Below are positions 1-11,096 of a stretch of 64,000 nt of DNA, in pieces. Numbering within the stretch: the stretch's first letter is position 1; every line of letters begins with the position of its first letter. The stretch is from Chimonanthus salicifolius. Its lineage: Eukaryota > Streptophyta > Magnoliopsida > Laurales > Calycanthaceae. The position numbers and the translations under genes are program-made. Below the pieces are notes generated by a model. The model was given only the letters and a program-made list of their open reading frames with translations. It ran no database searches and was not told where the DNA came from. Location: contig CM023538.1 in the NCBI GenBank assembly GCA_013350335.1, forward strand, positions 61,679,080 to 61,743,079, in the 5' to 3' direction.

Positions 1-2
1 CG

Positions 3-266
3 GGCAGCAACAAAGGTGTGGCAACCTTCTTCAACCACATTGGGAGAAATATATGCATAAATGATGGAGAATTCTACCTTCAAGATGAAATTGTGAAAAT
101 CAATCGACATTGCCAGAGACATTGGCCCCGGTGGCGAGCAAACTTGATGAAGAATTACTTCAACAGTCCATGGGCAATAATATCAGTCATTGCTGCCATC
201 ATCCTCATCCTCTTAACTCTAACCCAGACTTTATTTGCTTCATTTCCCCAGTTCGCCAATGGTTGA
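3..266 (+). CDS. DUF247 protein, C-terminal part (copy A, cut by window edge)
   Basis: The reading frame is open from the window edge to a TGA at 264-266 and gives the last 87 or so residues of a DUF247 (UPF0481) protein. It is almost identical to the end of the intact gene at 36657-37997, sharing the NHIGRNICIN and MKNYF motifs and the closing single membrane segment (PWAIISVIAA onward). In the family this C-terminal helix anchors a plant-specific protein of uncertain biochemical role; some grass members are self-incompatibility candidates. The 3' flank to about 500 also matches the flank of copy C, so A and C are duplicates. The gene starts outside the window, so whether it is intact cannot be judged. 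Confidence 0.9.
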   Translation, partial: GSNKGVATFFNHIGRNICINDGEFYLQDEIVKINRHCQRHWPRWRANLMKNYFNSPWAIISVIAAIILILLTLTQTLFASFPQFANG

Positions 267-857
267 TAAAACAATCAAGTATCACCAATCTTCCATCTCC
301 ATTAGTAACCATGTCCGTTGATTTGAAATTTATGTGCCGTTGAGAATAAATGTGTCCCAGAAGATTTCAAGCAGGTTATGGATGTTACTCCCTCTCCCTG
401 TTATATGTTCTTGTTTTATCATTTTCTTCTTTTTCTAAGAAGAAGTTTAATTTGTTGTGGGTGCTTGAGTTGTTTGACTGTATGTCATATATGTTATAAT
501 GGATTGTAATCCCTATTTGTTGTATGTTACTGAATAAATTGTAATCACTAGAGCCCTTTTGCAACTTTTGATTTTGTTGGAAATTGTATTCTTAGTTTTC
601 TTGTTATTTTAAGAGTTTATCTTTTAAAATTCATTTCAACCACATCAATTTGTCAAACAGACTACAACTTGAATACTTATTTTTTTTAACTAACTTGTGG
701 GAAAATCAAACACAGTCTTATTAAAATCCTCATGGATGAGTCCAATATTACTAAGGCACACCAAAGTTAGGCCGCTGGAACTCAAAATATAAAATATATA
801 ACTTTAAATATATATATATATATATATATCATCTCCCTTATTTGACAAACCCATATG
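267..857. other. 3' flank of DUF247 copy A, no further gene
   Basis: The first approximately 240 bases match the 3' flank of copy C (37998-38120). After that the sequence is AT-rich. Around 700-780 it resembles the dispersed tRNA-like repeat also seen near 58100 and 60350 (shared phrase GCACACCAAAGTTAG). A short AT run lies at 808-830. No coding sequence is evident. Confidence 0.5.
533..538 (+). promoter_or_regulatory. Likely polyadenylation signal of DUF247 copy A
   Basis: An AATAAA hexamer lies about 265 bases after the stop codon, in a T-rich 3' region typical of plant transcript ends. The position is plausible; no direct evidence of cleavage is available. Confidence 0.4.
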
Positions 858-3159
858 GATAGGGAGGTTTGCAAATGTCCCAAAGATTAATTTGGTGCTC
901 TAAAAGGCCTGAACACGTTAGTCTTAAAAAAGAGACTTTTTAATGACGGCCACTTTGCAATTCAAGATCTCAACATTCAGTCAAAATAAGATTGATTTAA
1001 AATATTGGAAAAACAAAAAACTCAGCAGCTCAGCCTAACTACGTCGAAATTCAGGCTGGATCTATGGTAGCCAACTTTGGATGTTTTGGGCTTCTTGGGA
1101 CTCGGGTTCATGGCTTACTAGGGCCTGACTAAGTCGTAAACAGTTTATTTGTTTGACATTGGAATTTTGCAGCAGTTTAACAACTCAATTTATTCTCCCT
1201 AACTTTGAATCGTTCTAGGAGATGTGGAGCCTTATGCATTAAATATTTTAACTAGCATTCTCTTGGGAATCATTTTATTAAGCGGGAAGATATATTTCAT
1301 GTTGATTTAGAAATTTAGATCCATTTAAGATGTTCAGGCCCTCGTAGAGTATGTCTCCAAAGTAAATGGACTTTTTTAAGGCACCAAAATACCAGCCCAA
1401 AATCATGCTGATTGAAGATAGAATGGGCTAGGCCTGGCCTCTCATCGATCATCTGATGTGTATGGCCATGGGCCTGCTTGCCTTTTGATTGCAGTTTTAG
1501 ATTCTGGCAGCATACAATTAATCTACCTCCACTCCAATTTTGGCCTAGTTGTCGCACCCTAACACAGAAAGTATCAGCCTAGAACTGACCTACTAATCAA
1601 GGCCCATTGAGTAAAAAAACAGGAATGGAATAAGGATGAAGGAGATCAAAAAACAAACTATCAATGCTCAACAAGTTGTTTCGGATGGATCGGAAAAGTC
1701 TAGGAGACAGGAAGGATTTAATCTTAAAAATCTTAGATAAAATTGGAGAATGCCATACACTTAGAGCATTGAGAATATTTGTAAAATTCCATACTCACAA
1801 TGTATGTGATAATATATTTGAGTGAATGTTGCCTTGTGCACATTCCAATACATAGTTGGATAAGGCTATAGTTTGACCTCTTTATCCCTATGTGTGATGA
1901 TGTGTACATCACTAGTGAGTACCTATGTTGATAATGGTTACGGTGGATCGACCAAACCATGTGTAGAATGAATTTCCATGATTTGAAGAGGAACTTGATA
2001 AAGGGTTAGAATAAGTGATATAGGTGAGTTAAGGTCAATTATCTTAAAACCCAAGGGGGTTAACTTGTACTACAATGGAGATGAGTTAGCATGATTGAGA
2101 ATTTATGGAATACAATGTAAATGTTAAGAAAGACTTTTTTGATTTCTCCAACGTAAAAGTAGGACTACCCCCTACTATCACCCAAATGTGAAAATGATGA
2201 ACTACGATAAGATGTTGAGCAAATGTTGGTGGGATATACCTTCCCTAATATAACCCTAATGCTAGATGTTGGATCTCTTGAAGGCGGCCCGAAGAAGTTA
2301 TGATGCCTTGGGAGTCCCGATATGATGAGACATATATGTTTGTTACTTGAGTAAAGCCTACAGTGGCTAGAGAATTGTGAAAATTCTTAAGATGGACAGA
2401 TGATGACTTTAGTACTGAGATGTATGTCACTTGATTATATTAAGACATGGTATCGGCGTGTCCCTCATTTGATGATTATATTGAGACGTGGTATGGGTGT
2501 GTCTCTCACGTGATGATAATTGAGATGAAGCATGGGTACGTCTTTCATGTGATATTGATGATGATTGAGACGTAATATAGGTATGTCCCTCACGTAATGA
2601 TAACATTATGGCTCAGTCCGTTGAAAAAAAAAGAAAAATTGTCTTATCAGTAGATAATTGTGTCTCACCTTTGTATAGTTAAAATGATGAGATAAATATA
2701 TAGATTCCATGAGTAAGGCCTAGAGTAGTCGTGAGACCGCGGGAGCCTCGATATGAACATACAGAGACTATGGTATTAAGATATTTATGTGACTTGGTCA
2801 CTTGATATTGAGACGTAGTATGAGTATGTCCCTCACGTGATTGTGATGTTTGATTTTCTTTCCTAGAGAGGTATTCAGGATAGTGGTATTTTTCTACGGA
2901 GACTTGTTCCCGTGTGGTTGCTATTGTAGGATGAGTCCCTTACATGTTATATACTGTAGGGTGTGCATTTACAACTATTTCGTACACTTATTGTGCGTGG
3001 TTGCACAAAATTAGATACTATTTTACCCCATGGGGGTGGTGTTAGATTTGTTAGACGCAGTCCGACAGCCTTAGAGCCTGACTGAATCACCCATGAGGTG
3101 AAGGGATGCAGGGCGAAGTATGTGTATACCCAGGGATGATGGTTTCCATGGTGGTGTTC

Positions 3160-3490
3160 GGATGTTGGTCTTATGGTAGAAATGTTGGTCCCATGGTAGA
3201 CGTATTGGTCTTATTTTAGACATGTTGGTTCCATGGTAGACGTATTGGTTTATGGTGGACATGTTATTCTTATGTTAGACATGTTGGTCTCATGGTAGAC
3301 ATGTTGGTCCCATGGTAAACACATTGTTATTATGATGGACATGTTGGTCACATTGTAGATGTTTTGGTCTTATGTTAGACATGTTGGTCTCATGGTAGAC
3401 GTATTGGTATTATGGTAGACATGTTGGTCCCATAATAGACGTATTGGTCTTATGGCATACTTGTTGGTCCTATGATAGACATATTGGTTT
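3160..3490. repeat. Minisatellite of about 20-21 bp units
   Basis: Roughly 16 degenerate tandem units alternate between forms such as ACATGTTGGTCCCATGGTAG and ACGTATTGGTCTTATGGTAG. The same array occurs at 42835-43260 in the other duplicate and a short extension at 16140-16260 and 43400-43520. Unit order differs between the copies, as expected of a tandem array. Confidence 0.75.
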
Positions 3491-3606
3491 TACGAATATA
3501 TGAGTTATACCCTTGGATGGATTATACCTATGAAGTGATTATATTCATGGATAATTATTACCCATGTATAGATGATACTCACTGATGGAGAGTTACAAGA
3601 GATAGA

Positions 3607-3611
3607 TGATG
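3607..3611. repeat. Target site duplication of gypsy element (left)
   Basis: TGATG directly precedes the left LTR and is repeated at 16126-16130 directly after the right LTR. The uninterrupted paralogous site near 43378-43386 contains a single TGATG, which confirms it as the target. Confidence 0.93.
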
Positions 3612-4557
3612 TGTAATACCCCAACCCAATTTAGGAATTAATTATGATTAATTATGATTAATTAAATAATTTTTATCCATTAATTATGAAATATTTTCCT
3701 CTAATCGTAAAGTGTATCAAATAAGTTTTTCAACGGATCTAAGTTTGACTTGATCCGAATCCGGTAACTCTTCTAATTAAGTTTCAAAGATATATGGGTG
3801 AGTTACGAATATAATAATAATATTATTTTATGCTTAAACCTTAGCTGCTTTATAAACTCAGTCATTTGACTTAGTTTGAACTTCAAATTTTAGATTATGC
3901 ATTATTTTTAAATTCCGGACCTAATGACATGCCAATCTCGCTATAATTTCACTAATTTATTTTACCCCTAAGTTTTAAAGTGGTAAAACCCCAATTTGAC
4001 AGGGTAGAGGGAGTCCTAAAAATATATAGAGAGAGTCAGTACTCAATCTGTATTATAACTAAGTTGTTTATTTCTTTACACTCTAAAATAATTAGTTTTC
4101 GATATTTATTTTAAGCCATGAAATATAGGCCGTTGAATATTCTTTCACTTAAAAAATGTGGTTTTTGAATTCAAAACCCTTTGAAACTTTAGAATGTTTT
4201 TATCAGACAAATTTACTCTATCAAACTATAAGGTTGGATACTTTTAAAAAGAATCTTGAACATTAGAAGATTTTGTTAAAACGGTGATTTTTAGCAAAAA
4301 CACTAGGTTTTTGAGATAGATTTCACTCCAAATTTTAATACCATGTTCAGTTTTTAATACTTGACCTACTGAACCAATTGTATCAATTTAGTGAGACTCT
4401 GAAATACTCCGATAAAAGAAAGGACATAGATGTAAATAGTGAAAAGAATAAATTAATATTATATTAATAAAAATCTTGATAGTGTAGCCATCAACCTACC
4501 GTTGCAGGTTTCAGTTATAGCTGTGAGACGTGTGCGGTGGAAATTTCACCCACATGG

Positions 4558-4566
4558 CTATAAATT
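4558..4566 (+). promoter_or_regulatory. TATA-like box of the LTR promoter
   Basis: CTATAAATT is conserved in both LTRs (4558 and 13589) and is followed by a purine-rich then pyrimidine-rich stretch. It is a plausible core promoter for the element's genomic RNA. The transcription start is not determined. Confidence 0.45.
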
Positions 4567-5132
4567 GAGGGGGAAGGCAGGGAGGTAGGAAAAAAAAATA
4601 TACTCAAAATTTTCCTACCGTTTCTCTGTTTCTTCTTCTGTATCATTACCTCCTTCTTTCCATCGTCTTCTTTCAAAAACATCATCAGAGAGAAATTGTG
4701 AGAGAGAGAAAGAAAAAGTTATGACTTTCCTCTCTTAGTCATTTCCTTTTTCTTGTTTCTTCTTCTTCGCTTTACCCTTCTTTAGTCTAACCAGTAACAG
4801 AGCCATCGGGTTTTCCCGCGTATTACCTCGGGTTTTCAAACTAAGTCTATTCTTAAAGGAAATTTGCACCCAATGTATCAAAACGATCCTATTCTTATTT
4901 TTATTAACTCCAGAATAAGTTAAGAGTGGAATGGCTTAATATTGGGGTTTAAAAATGAGATTTTTTGTAAATAAAGGGGAAAATAGATTTCCTCTTAAAA
5001 TTTAAATTTTACCCTCAAGATTCGTATTATTTCACGATCAAAATATAATTTTTGACCCTAAGTAAAATCGGGGAAAAGATTAACCCCAGCTGACTATTGT
5101 GTGTTTATTTTTCCGCCTTGTGTGTTTAAATT

Positions 5133-5420
5133 ACTGTATCTGTACCCTCTGGGCCATATTCTCAATACGTCCTTCTTCCAGAAGACAATACGAGGATAGG
5201 GCACTGAGTACTTTTATTTACTTTACTGTCTCTATACCCTCTGGGCCACATTCTCAATACGTCTCCATGGTCCTTCTTCCAGAAGACAATACGAGGATAG
5301 GGCACTGAGTACTTTTATTTACTTTACTGTCTCTGTACCCTCTGGGCCTCTCACAATACGTCTCCATGGTCCTTTCTCCAGAAGACAATACGAGAGAAGG
5401 CACTGAGTACTTTATATTTT
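5133..5420. repeat. Three tandem repeats of about 92-101 bp inside the LTR
   Basis: Each unit runs from ACTGTMTCTRTACCCTCTGG to a block containing CCAGAAGACAATACGAG and GGCACTGAGTACTTT. Units start near 5133, 5225 and 5326. The same array is in the right LTR (from about 14162). It may be a regulatory repeat of the LTR; function unknown. Confidence 0.8.
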
Positions 5421-7097
5421 TCATTTTATTGTAATGTTTTGGATGGCTGATAACTAACTTTCTGACATAATTTAAAGGAGTAGAAAGAGCCTAGGTGACT
5501 CATTACACATATCATGTTTTTTGGAAAAATAGCACAGGGTTTGGGAAATTATTATGTGTATATACTGACAAATAGAAAATATATACATTTTACTCTATCT
5601 TACAGATTTTCTGTGAAAAACTCAACCGGAGAAGGTGAGGAGACTCGAACCAACACTTGTATTGTGTTATATGTTAAACCCACTAACACCAGACTGAAAT
5701 GGGACCCATGGTCAATTAAAGATGGAAAAGGCTATATAGGTCCAGAATACGAGACCTGACACTGCCTACATGTAAGGGATGTAAATGTTCTAACTTTTTA
5801 GAACGTAGGCGTTAAAATGGTGTCGGGGAGTCGAGGACTTTTAGTCTCTAACGCAGTATGGACCCATGGAGTGTCTGGGAATTGTCGGGTAAAAACTGGG
5901 TGAAGGCATTCGTGTTATTAAATCCAGTTTTATATGTTGTGTGATATTGATTATTTTATTGATCTCTTGTATTGGTATTGGATACACCAAATGGTAAGGC
6001 TGAAATATGGTGGTTCTTTCAGATTAAGTCCCTGTGTAAGGAGGGCACTGGAAATCATGCATTATCATGCATTTGACATTTGCATGTGATAATTATGTTC
6101 ATAAGTTAAATCTGTGGAAGATAATAACTTAGTAAAGTTTGATATTTGCCGTTGGGTTATAATTGCTGAGATTAGCCGAACACCGTTTGCGAACCGCTGG
6201 GTTGGACGTGTTAGTAGGCTGTGGTCGATCGCCATCAACCGTTGGTGTTGGATGGGCTAGTAGACCGGGTCGTGGAGACCTTATGCACTTGCAAGTTGCT
6301 ATATTATTTCCGTTGAGGAATTAATATTAGTTCTGGTTGGAACTTTAAATGGGGGCTGACCCCAGTGTTGTAACATGGTTGGGGACTGACCCCGGTGGTA
6401 ACAATACAATCTGAGTAAAAACCTTAGAAGATGATCTTAGGGTGAAAATGGGTTAAGTGGATTAACCGCATTGCATTCATGAAACATGGATTATTTATTG
6501 TTTCATATAATATGTTGGATGTTATGGTGAAAATGAGTTAAGTGGATTAACTGCGTTTCATTTATGGAACATGCATTGTTATTTATTCCATGAATATTGT
6601 ATGTTGGATTTTATGGTGAGTTCTCCCCACTGGGCTGTTGCTCACGTTCCTTACAATGCAGGATCTGAACCAGAGGAAGGATTGGAGGGACCAGTGGTGC
6701 CTCGTTCAAAGTAGGAACTTAGAAGTTCCTAAGGTTTTCCGCACGTGGAAACCATTTGCCTGCTTGAATATGTTTGAGTATTTGTAATAAATATGCCTCA
6801 TGTGGCATAAGAAACTTATGTCTGTAAGTTTTAATGTCGTATACATTATATCCACTATGTTTTCGTGCGTAACGCTGATGGATAAAAATATTCGTTGTGT
6901 GATATGGATTGTATATGGGACATATGGTATATGTTTGAGTCCATGTGTGAAAAGCACGTGTGACATTTTCTAGGATCGGGTTTTGGTAAACTTGAAGATC
7001 CAGCCTAGTTATGACGATGGGTGATTAGAGTTTATTGTAAAAAAAAAAAAATTTAGTCGCATTCCGGGCCCACATCTGGGTTCGGGGTGTGACAAGG

Positions 7098-7109
7098 TGG
7101 TATCAGAGC
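7098..7109 (+). promoter_or_regulatory. Primer-binding site (initiator Met tRNA)
   Basis: TGGTATCAGAGC, three bases after the left LTR, is complementary to the 3' end of plant initiator methionine tRNA, the usual primer for reverse transcription in plant LTR elements. Confidence 0.9.
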
Positions 7110-7227
7110 ATGGTTCAAGCTCTCGGACTGTGATGGGTAGTACGATGTTTATGGTGAGCTGAAACATAGTTGGAAAAAAGAAAAATTTCAGTATGCCACT
7201 GACTTTGTTTTGTTGTTTTGGACAGAT

Positions 7228-7743
7228 ATGTCTAACAACAGGATTCCCGCCAGGGTTATGGGAAGAGGTACTAGAAGAAATCCTATTACTATTGAATCAT
7301 CCACTAGTGATTCAGGGATAGAAATATGGTCGACTGATTCAGAACCGACTGAAACTATCATAATCTCATCCTCTAGTGACCAACGTACCCCTTCACCTCA
7401 CTATTCATCGAGCTCTATAGTTGAAGCAGCCCAAGCCCATGAACCTTATCCAGTTAATCAACCTGTACCAGAAGCAGCTCCAGTTGCTCATTCAGTGGCA
7501 GTACAGTCACCTATTTGTGTGTTATGCGGACAAATTGGACACATTTATGAGCAATGTACTTTGCGATACCCACCTATCTGTCCTGTCTGTGGTGCGACTG
7601 GGCATATGAGAGTTGACTGTTTTTATGTAAGAATGAGAATCAATATTCAATGCACCAACTGCATGGAGTATGGACATCTCTATAGAGCATGCCCTCACTA
7701 TGTTGACAGTAGTTTTGATGCACTGTCTTCCTCTGAAAACTGA
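7228..7743 (+). CDS. Extra zinc-knuckle protein encoded upstream of gag
   Basis: An intact 171-residue frame starts at ATG 7228 (MSNNRIPARV). A Ser/Thr-rich acidic N-terminal half is followed by three zinc knuckles: CVLCGQIGHIYEQC, CPVCGATGHMRVDC and CTNCMEYGHLYRAC. Such CX2CX4HX4C motifs bind single-stranded nucleic acid in Gag nucleocapsids and cellular RNA-binding proteins. The gene lies between the primer-binding site and gag, where most Tekay elements have only leader sequence. It is open although gag-pol after it carries several stops. A TTTTGGACAG tract just before the ATG resembles a 3' splice site, so a spliced message is possible. Function is not known; a nucleic-acid chaperone or regulator is an inference. 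Confidence 0.65.
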   Translation: MSNNRIPARVMGRGTRRNPITIESSTSDSGIEIWSTDSEPTETIIISSSSDQRTPSPHYSSSSIVEAAQAHEPYPVNQPVPEAAPVAHSVAVQSPICVLCGQIGHIYEQCTLRYPPICPVCGATGHMRVDCFYVRMRINIQCTNCMEYGHLYRACPHYVDSSFDALSSSEN

Positions 7744-8039
7744 TCAAGGTGTAGGGCTTGAAAATAAACAAGAGGATGAAAGGGAATGTTGTAAAAATGT
7801 AAAAACATGTGAAAATGTAAAGATATAAGGAAAAATATGAGAGTGATCGTAGAATGTAAGAAAGTATTAGTATGGAAAACTGGAAAGAGTAGGAGTATGT
7901 ATGTGTGAATATCTATATGCTTGGATGTATAAAGGACTATGTATCTCCTTTGAATGAAATATATAAGTATGTTTAGTTACTGTGTGTTGTGATGAAATTT
8001 TTACTTTGAACTTTGTTATTGATAACTATGATCCTCAGG
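7744..8039. other. Spacer between zinc-knuckle ORF and gag
   Basis: AT-rich and G-rich low-complexity DNA with no open frame. It ends in CCTCAG immediately before the gag start, another possible splice acceptor. Confidence 0.5.
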
Positions 8040-9524
8040 ATGTCAGAATCACGGGGAGATTCTGAAAACCAGGGTGAGAATGCAGTACCACCCCCAGGGA
8101 ATCAACCTGAACTCTTAGACGCAGTCCGTGTCACTGTGGAGGCTTTCCAAAGGGTTGTAGATGATCTCTGCCGACCACGGGAGAGAACTCCCGAGGGAAG
8201 AGCTATTTAAGCTCTGAAAAATTTCAAACAATTGAACCCGCCGACTTTCTCGGGAAATGCGGAACCAACTGAAGCCGAAAACTGGATTAACCAGATTGGT
8301 CGAATCGTCGACACTCTAGCCACATCTGAGGACCTAAAAGTGACTCTCGCCACCTATCAATTGGAGGGAGACGCCTATAAATGGTGGGAAGTCAGATATA
8401 ATGCGAGAAACAGTGAACCCATGACTTGGGAAGAGTTCTCTACAGCTTTCCTTTCTCACTATTATCCAAAGGTGGCAAGGGATGCTAAGAGGAGACAATT
8501 CCTCGATCTCAAACAGGGCTCCGACACGGTAGCCCAGTACACCGCAAAGTTTCTAAATCTTTGTCAATATGCTCCCCGCATCTTTGACAATGAAGAGGAG
8601 AAAATCCAGCATTATATTGAGGGACTTCGTCCTTTCCTTCAGCGGCAAGTGGCAGGAATTCAATTTGCCACTTTAGAAGAAGTGATTAGTCGAGCTTCTA
8701 TGGTGGAAGCAGTTGACACCACTAACAGAAATGTGGATCGGTCTCGGTAAGGAGATGCACCGAAACCTCCTCTGCCTAACAAAAAGAGGAAATTTAGTAA
8801 AAGTTCATTCACTAGGAAGGGACAAACATTTGTGGGACAGACCAGTTACACTGGGCCCAGGCAAGTGGTATGCTACACGTGTAATCAGCCGGGTCACACG
8901 GTAAAATAATGTCCACAGAACAACGTTCCAGCAGCTGACAGCCGAGTATGCTTCAGATGCAAACAAATGGGACATTTCATTAAAGATTGTCCTTATCCTG
9001 ACACCCGAAGCAACATGGCAGGACCTTCCCAAAATGTTAAACCGATGCAATCTCAAATGCAGTCTACTCCACCACCCTCTAGAGGTTCAGTGGCATCTGG
9101 AAATGCGCCACGAAGGACTGGGGAAGCTATAAATCAAGGACGCTCTCAGACGACTCGAGGAAGAGTTTACACCATGGGAACTCAGGAGGAGGAGCCGACA
9201 GAGAATGCTGTAATGGAAGGTACCATACCTCTCTTTAGTTTCATGGCACAAGTATTAGTAGATACTGGCGCTTCACATTCATTCATCTCTAAATCATGTC
9301 GGGATAAATTGAGTTTATCGTCAGTAGTTGTCACCAAACCTTTGATGGTAGTGTCACCATTAGGAAAGAAAGTACGGGTTGATCAGATATGCGAATCCTG
9401 TGTTCTTAGAATGGATGATCTAGATATAGTATATGATTTCTTTTTAATAGAAATGACAGATTTTGACATCATTCTAGGAATGGATTGGTTAACTGCACAC
9501 CAGGTTTTGATAGATTGCGTATAA
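8040..9524 (+). pseudogene. Gypsy gag and protease, interrupted by stop codons
   Basis: A single frame runs from ATG 8040 (MSESRGDSEN) into pol but has in-frame TAA codons at 8208, 8748, 8907 and 9522. It contains the Retrotrans_gag capsid domain (about 8232-8700; KWWEVRYN, EFSTAFLSHYYP), two nucleocapsid zinc knuckles (about 8868-8912, the first broken by the stop at 8907, and CFRCKQMGHFIKDC at 8949-8990), and an aspartic protease with the active-site motif VDTGASHSFIS near 9258-9290. Capsid assembles the virus-like particle and protease cleaves the polyprotein. Every stop is one C-to-T change away from a glutamine codon, which hints at deamination decay. This copy can make only fragments. 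Confidence 0.9.
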
Positions 9525-11096
9525 AGAAAGATTTATGGGATATCACCGACCAGAATCCTATTTGTAGAGAAATTAGTACCATATGAGAACATCAGAGTTT
9601 AGTTCTCTAGTTTGAAGGCATATCCAGGTAGAATTGTAGCTAGCATGGGATGGGAGGATGTAGAAGGTATAGAAGCCAGTTTGCCTCGAGTGGTTTGTGA
9701 GTTTCCAGATGTATTTCCAGATAAACTCAGTGGTTTACCTCCACGCCGAGAGATAGACTTTGTAATTGACCTGCAGCCTGGAACATCTCCTATATCTATG
9801 GTACCATATAGGATGGCGCCGGCCGAACAAAAAGAGTTAGCCAAGCAAATAGATGAACTTCTCCAACTTGGTTTCATTCGTTTGAGTAATTCACCTTGGG
9901 GTGCACCAGCTCTCTTTGTAAAAAAGAAAGATGGGTCACTGAGAATGTGTATAGATTACCGGCCATTGAACCAAGTAACCATAAGAAACAAGTACCCATT
10001 GCCTAGAATAGATGATCTATTTGACTTGTTGAGAGGAGCAAGGTGTTTCTCAAAAATTGACTTGAGATCTGGGTATCACCAACTTCGAGTCAAGGAGGAA
10101 GATATACCCAAAACTGCTTTTCGTACCCAATATGGCTTATATGAGTTTCTGGTCATGCCTTTTGGGGTAACAAATGCACCAGCTACTTTCATGGATTTGA
10201 TGAATCGGATTTTCCGACCATATTTAAGAGAATTCGTAATTGTCTTCATCGATGATATTTTAATATATTCGTCGACTGAAGAGGAACATGAACAGCATCT
10301 ACGTGTCATTTTACAGACTTTACGGGATTACCAATTATATGCTAAACTCAGTAAATGTGAATTTTGGCTGACACAAGTCCAATTTCTAGGACATGTGGTG
10401 TCGGCAGATGGAATTTCGGTGGATCCGGCAAAAGTGAAAACAGTTATGAATTGGGAAAGGCCTAAAAATGTCACAGAAATTCGAAGTTTTATGGGTTTAG
10501 CGGGCTATTACCGAAAATTTATCCCAAATTTCTCTCAAATTGCAGTACCAATGACTCGTTTGACACGAAAAGATGTCAAATTTGAGTGGACAGAAGACTG
10601 TGAGAAAGCATTTCAGGACCTAAAGGATAAACTAACTACCTCTCCTGTGTTAATCATACCTGAACAAGGACGTGGTTATGAGGTCTATTGTGATGCTTCC
10701 AAACTGGGATTAGGGTGTGTTTTAATGCAAGAGGGAAAAGTAGTTGCTTATGGGTCCAGACAGTTGAAAGGACACGAGCAAAACTACCCCACTCATGATT
10801 TAGAACTAGCAGCAGTGATGTTTGCCCTGAAACTTTGGAGACATTACTTATATGGTGAACGATTCAATGTCTTTTCTGATCACCATAGTCTCAAGTATTT
10901 ATTCACTCAGAAAGATTTAAATATGAGGCAACAGAGATATATGGAGTATTTAGGAGACTATGACTTCGAACTCTCCTACCATCCTAGAAAAGCTAATGTG
11001 GTAGCAGATGCCCTAAGTAGGAAATCTCGTGATGATGTTGCAAAGGTAGCGTCATTACAATGGAAATTATTAGAAATTCTACTGACTATGATTTAG
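9525..11096 (+). pseudogene. Gypsy reverse transcriptase and RNase H segment
   Basis: The frame continues in phase from gag-protease, is crossed by a TAG at 9600-9602, then stays open from 9603 to the TAG at 11094. It encodes reverse transcriptase ([24 protein letters not shown]; the catalytic [10 protein letters not shown] near 10242-10272) and RNase H ([10 protein letters not shown] and [10 protein letters not shown]). It ends in ADALSRKS just before a frameshift between about 11058 and 11096. In the element these domains copy RNA into DNA. The RT and RNase H core is open for about 490 codons. Confidence 0.92.

Larger units (their letters stand above)
858..3611. repeat. Duplicated segment, copy 1 (left part)
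   Basis: This stretch aligns over its whole length with 40537-43377, with scattered substitutions and small indels. It is the flank downstream of a DUF247 gene, duplicated together with the gene. Copy 1 is interrupted at 3611 by the gypsy element and resumes at 16126. It contains no convincing gene; the short open frames are shared by both copies but match nothing I recognise. It includes imperfect approximately 55-bp repeats (2440-2610) and a 20- to 21-bp minisatellite (3160-3490). Confidence 0.85.
3612..7094 (+). repeat. 5' LTR of the gypsy element
   Basis: The repeat starts TGTAATACCCC and ends GGGGTGTGACA and is 3483 bp long, the same length as its partner at 12643-16125. It holds a TATA-like box at 4558, pyrimidine-rich tracts near 4610-4760, and three direct repeats of about 100 bp at 5133-5420. 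The short open frames inside it are not supported as genes. Confidence 0.95.

Noticed and set aside
1315..1557. 80-codon minus-strand frame conserved at 41010-41231
   Set aside because: Conservation is explained by segmental duplication; the two versions differ in length because of indels and match no known family.
5099..5759. Two open frames in the gypsy LTR, also present in the right LTR
   Set aside because: Presence in both LTRs follows from LTR identity; the sequence is tandem-repeat and no protein family is recognised.
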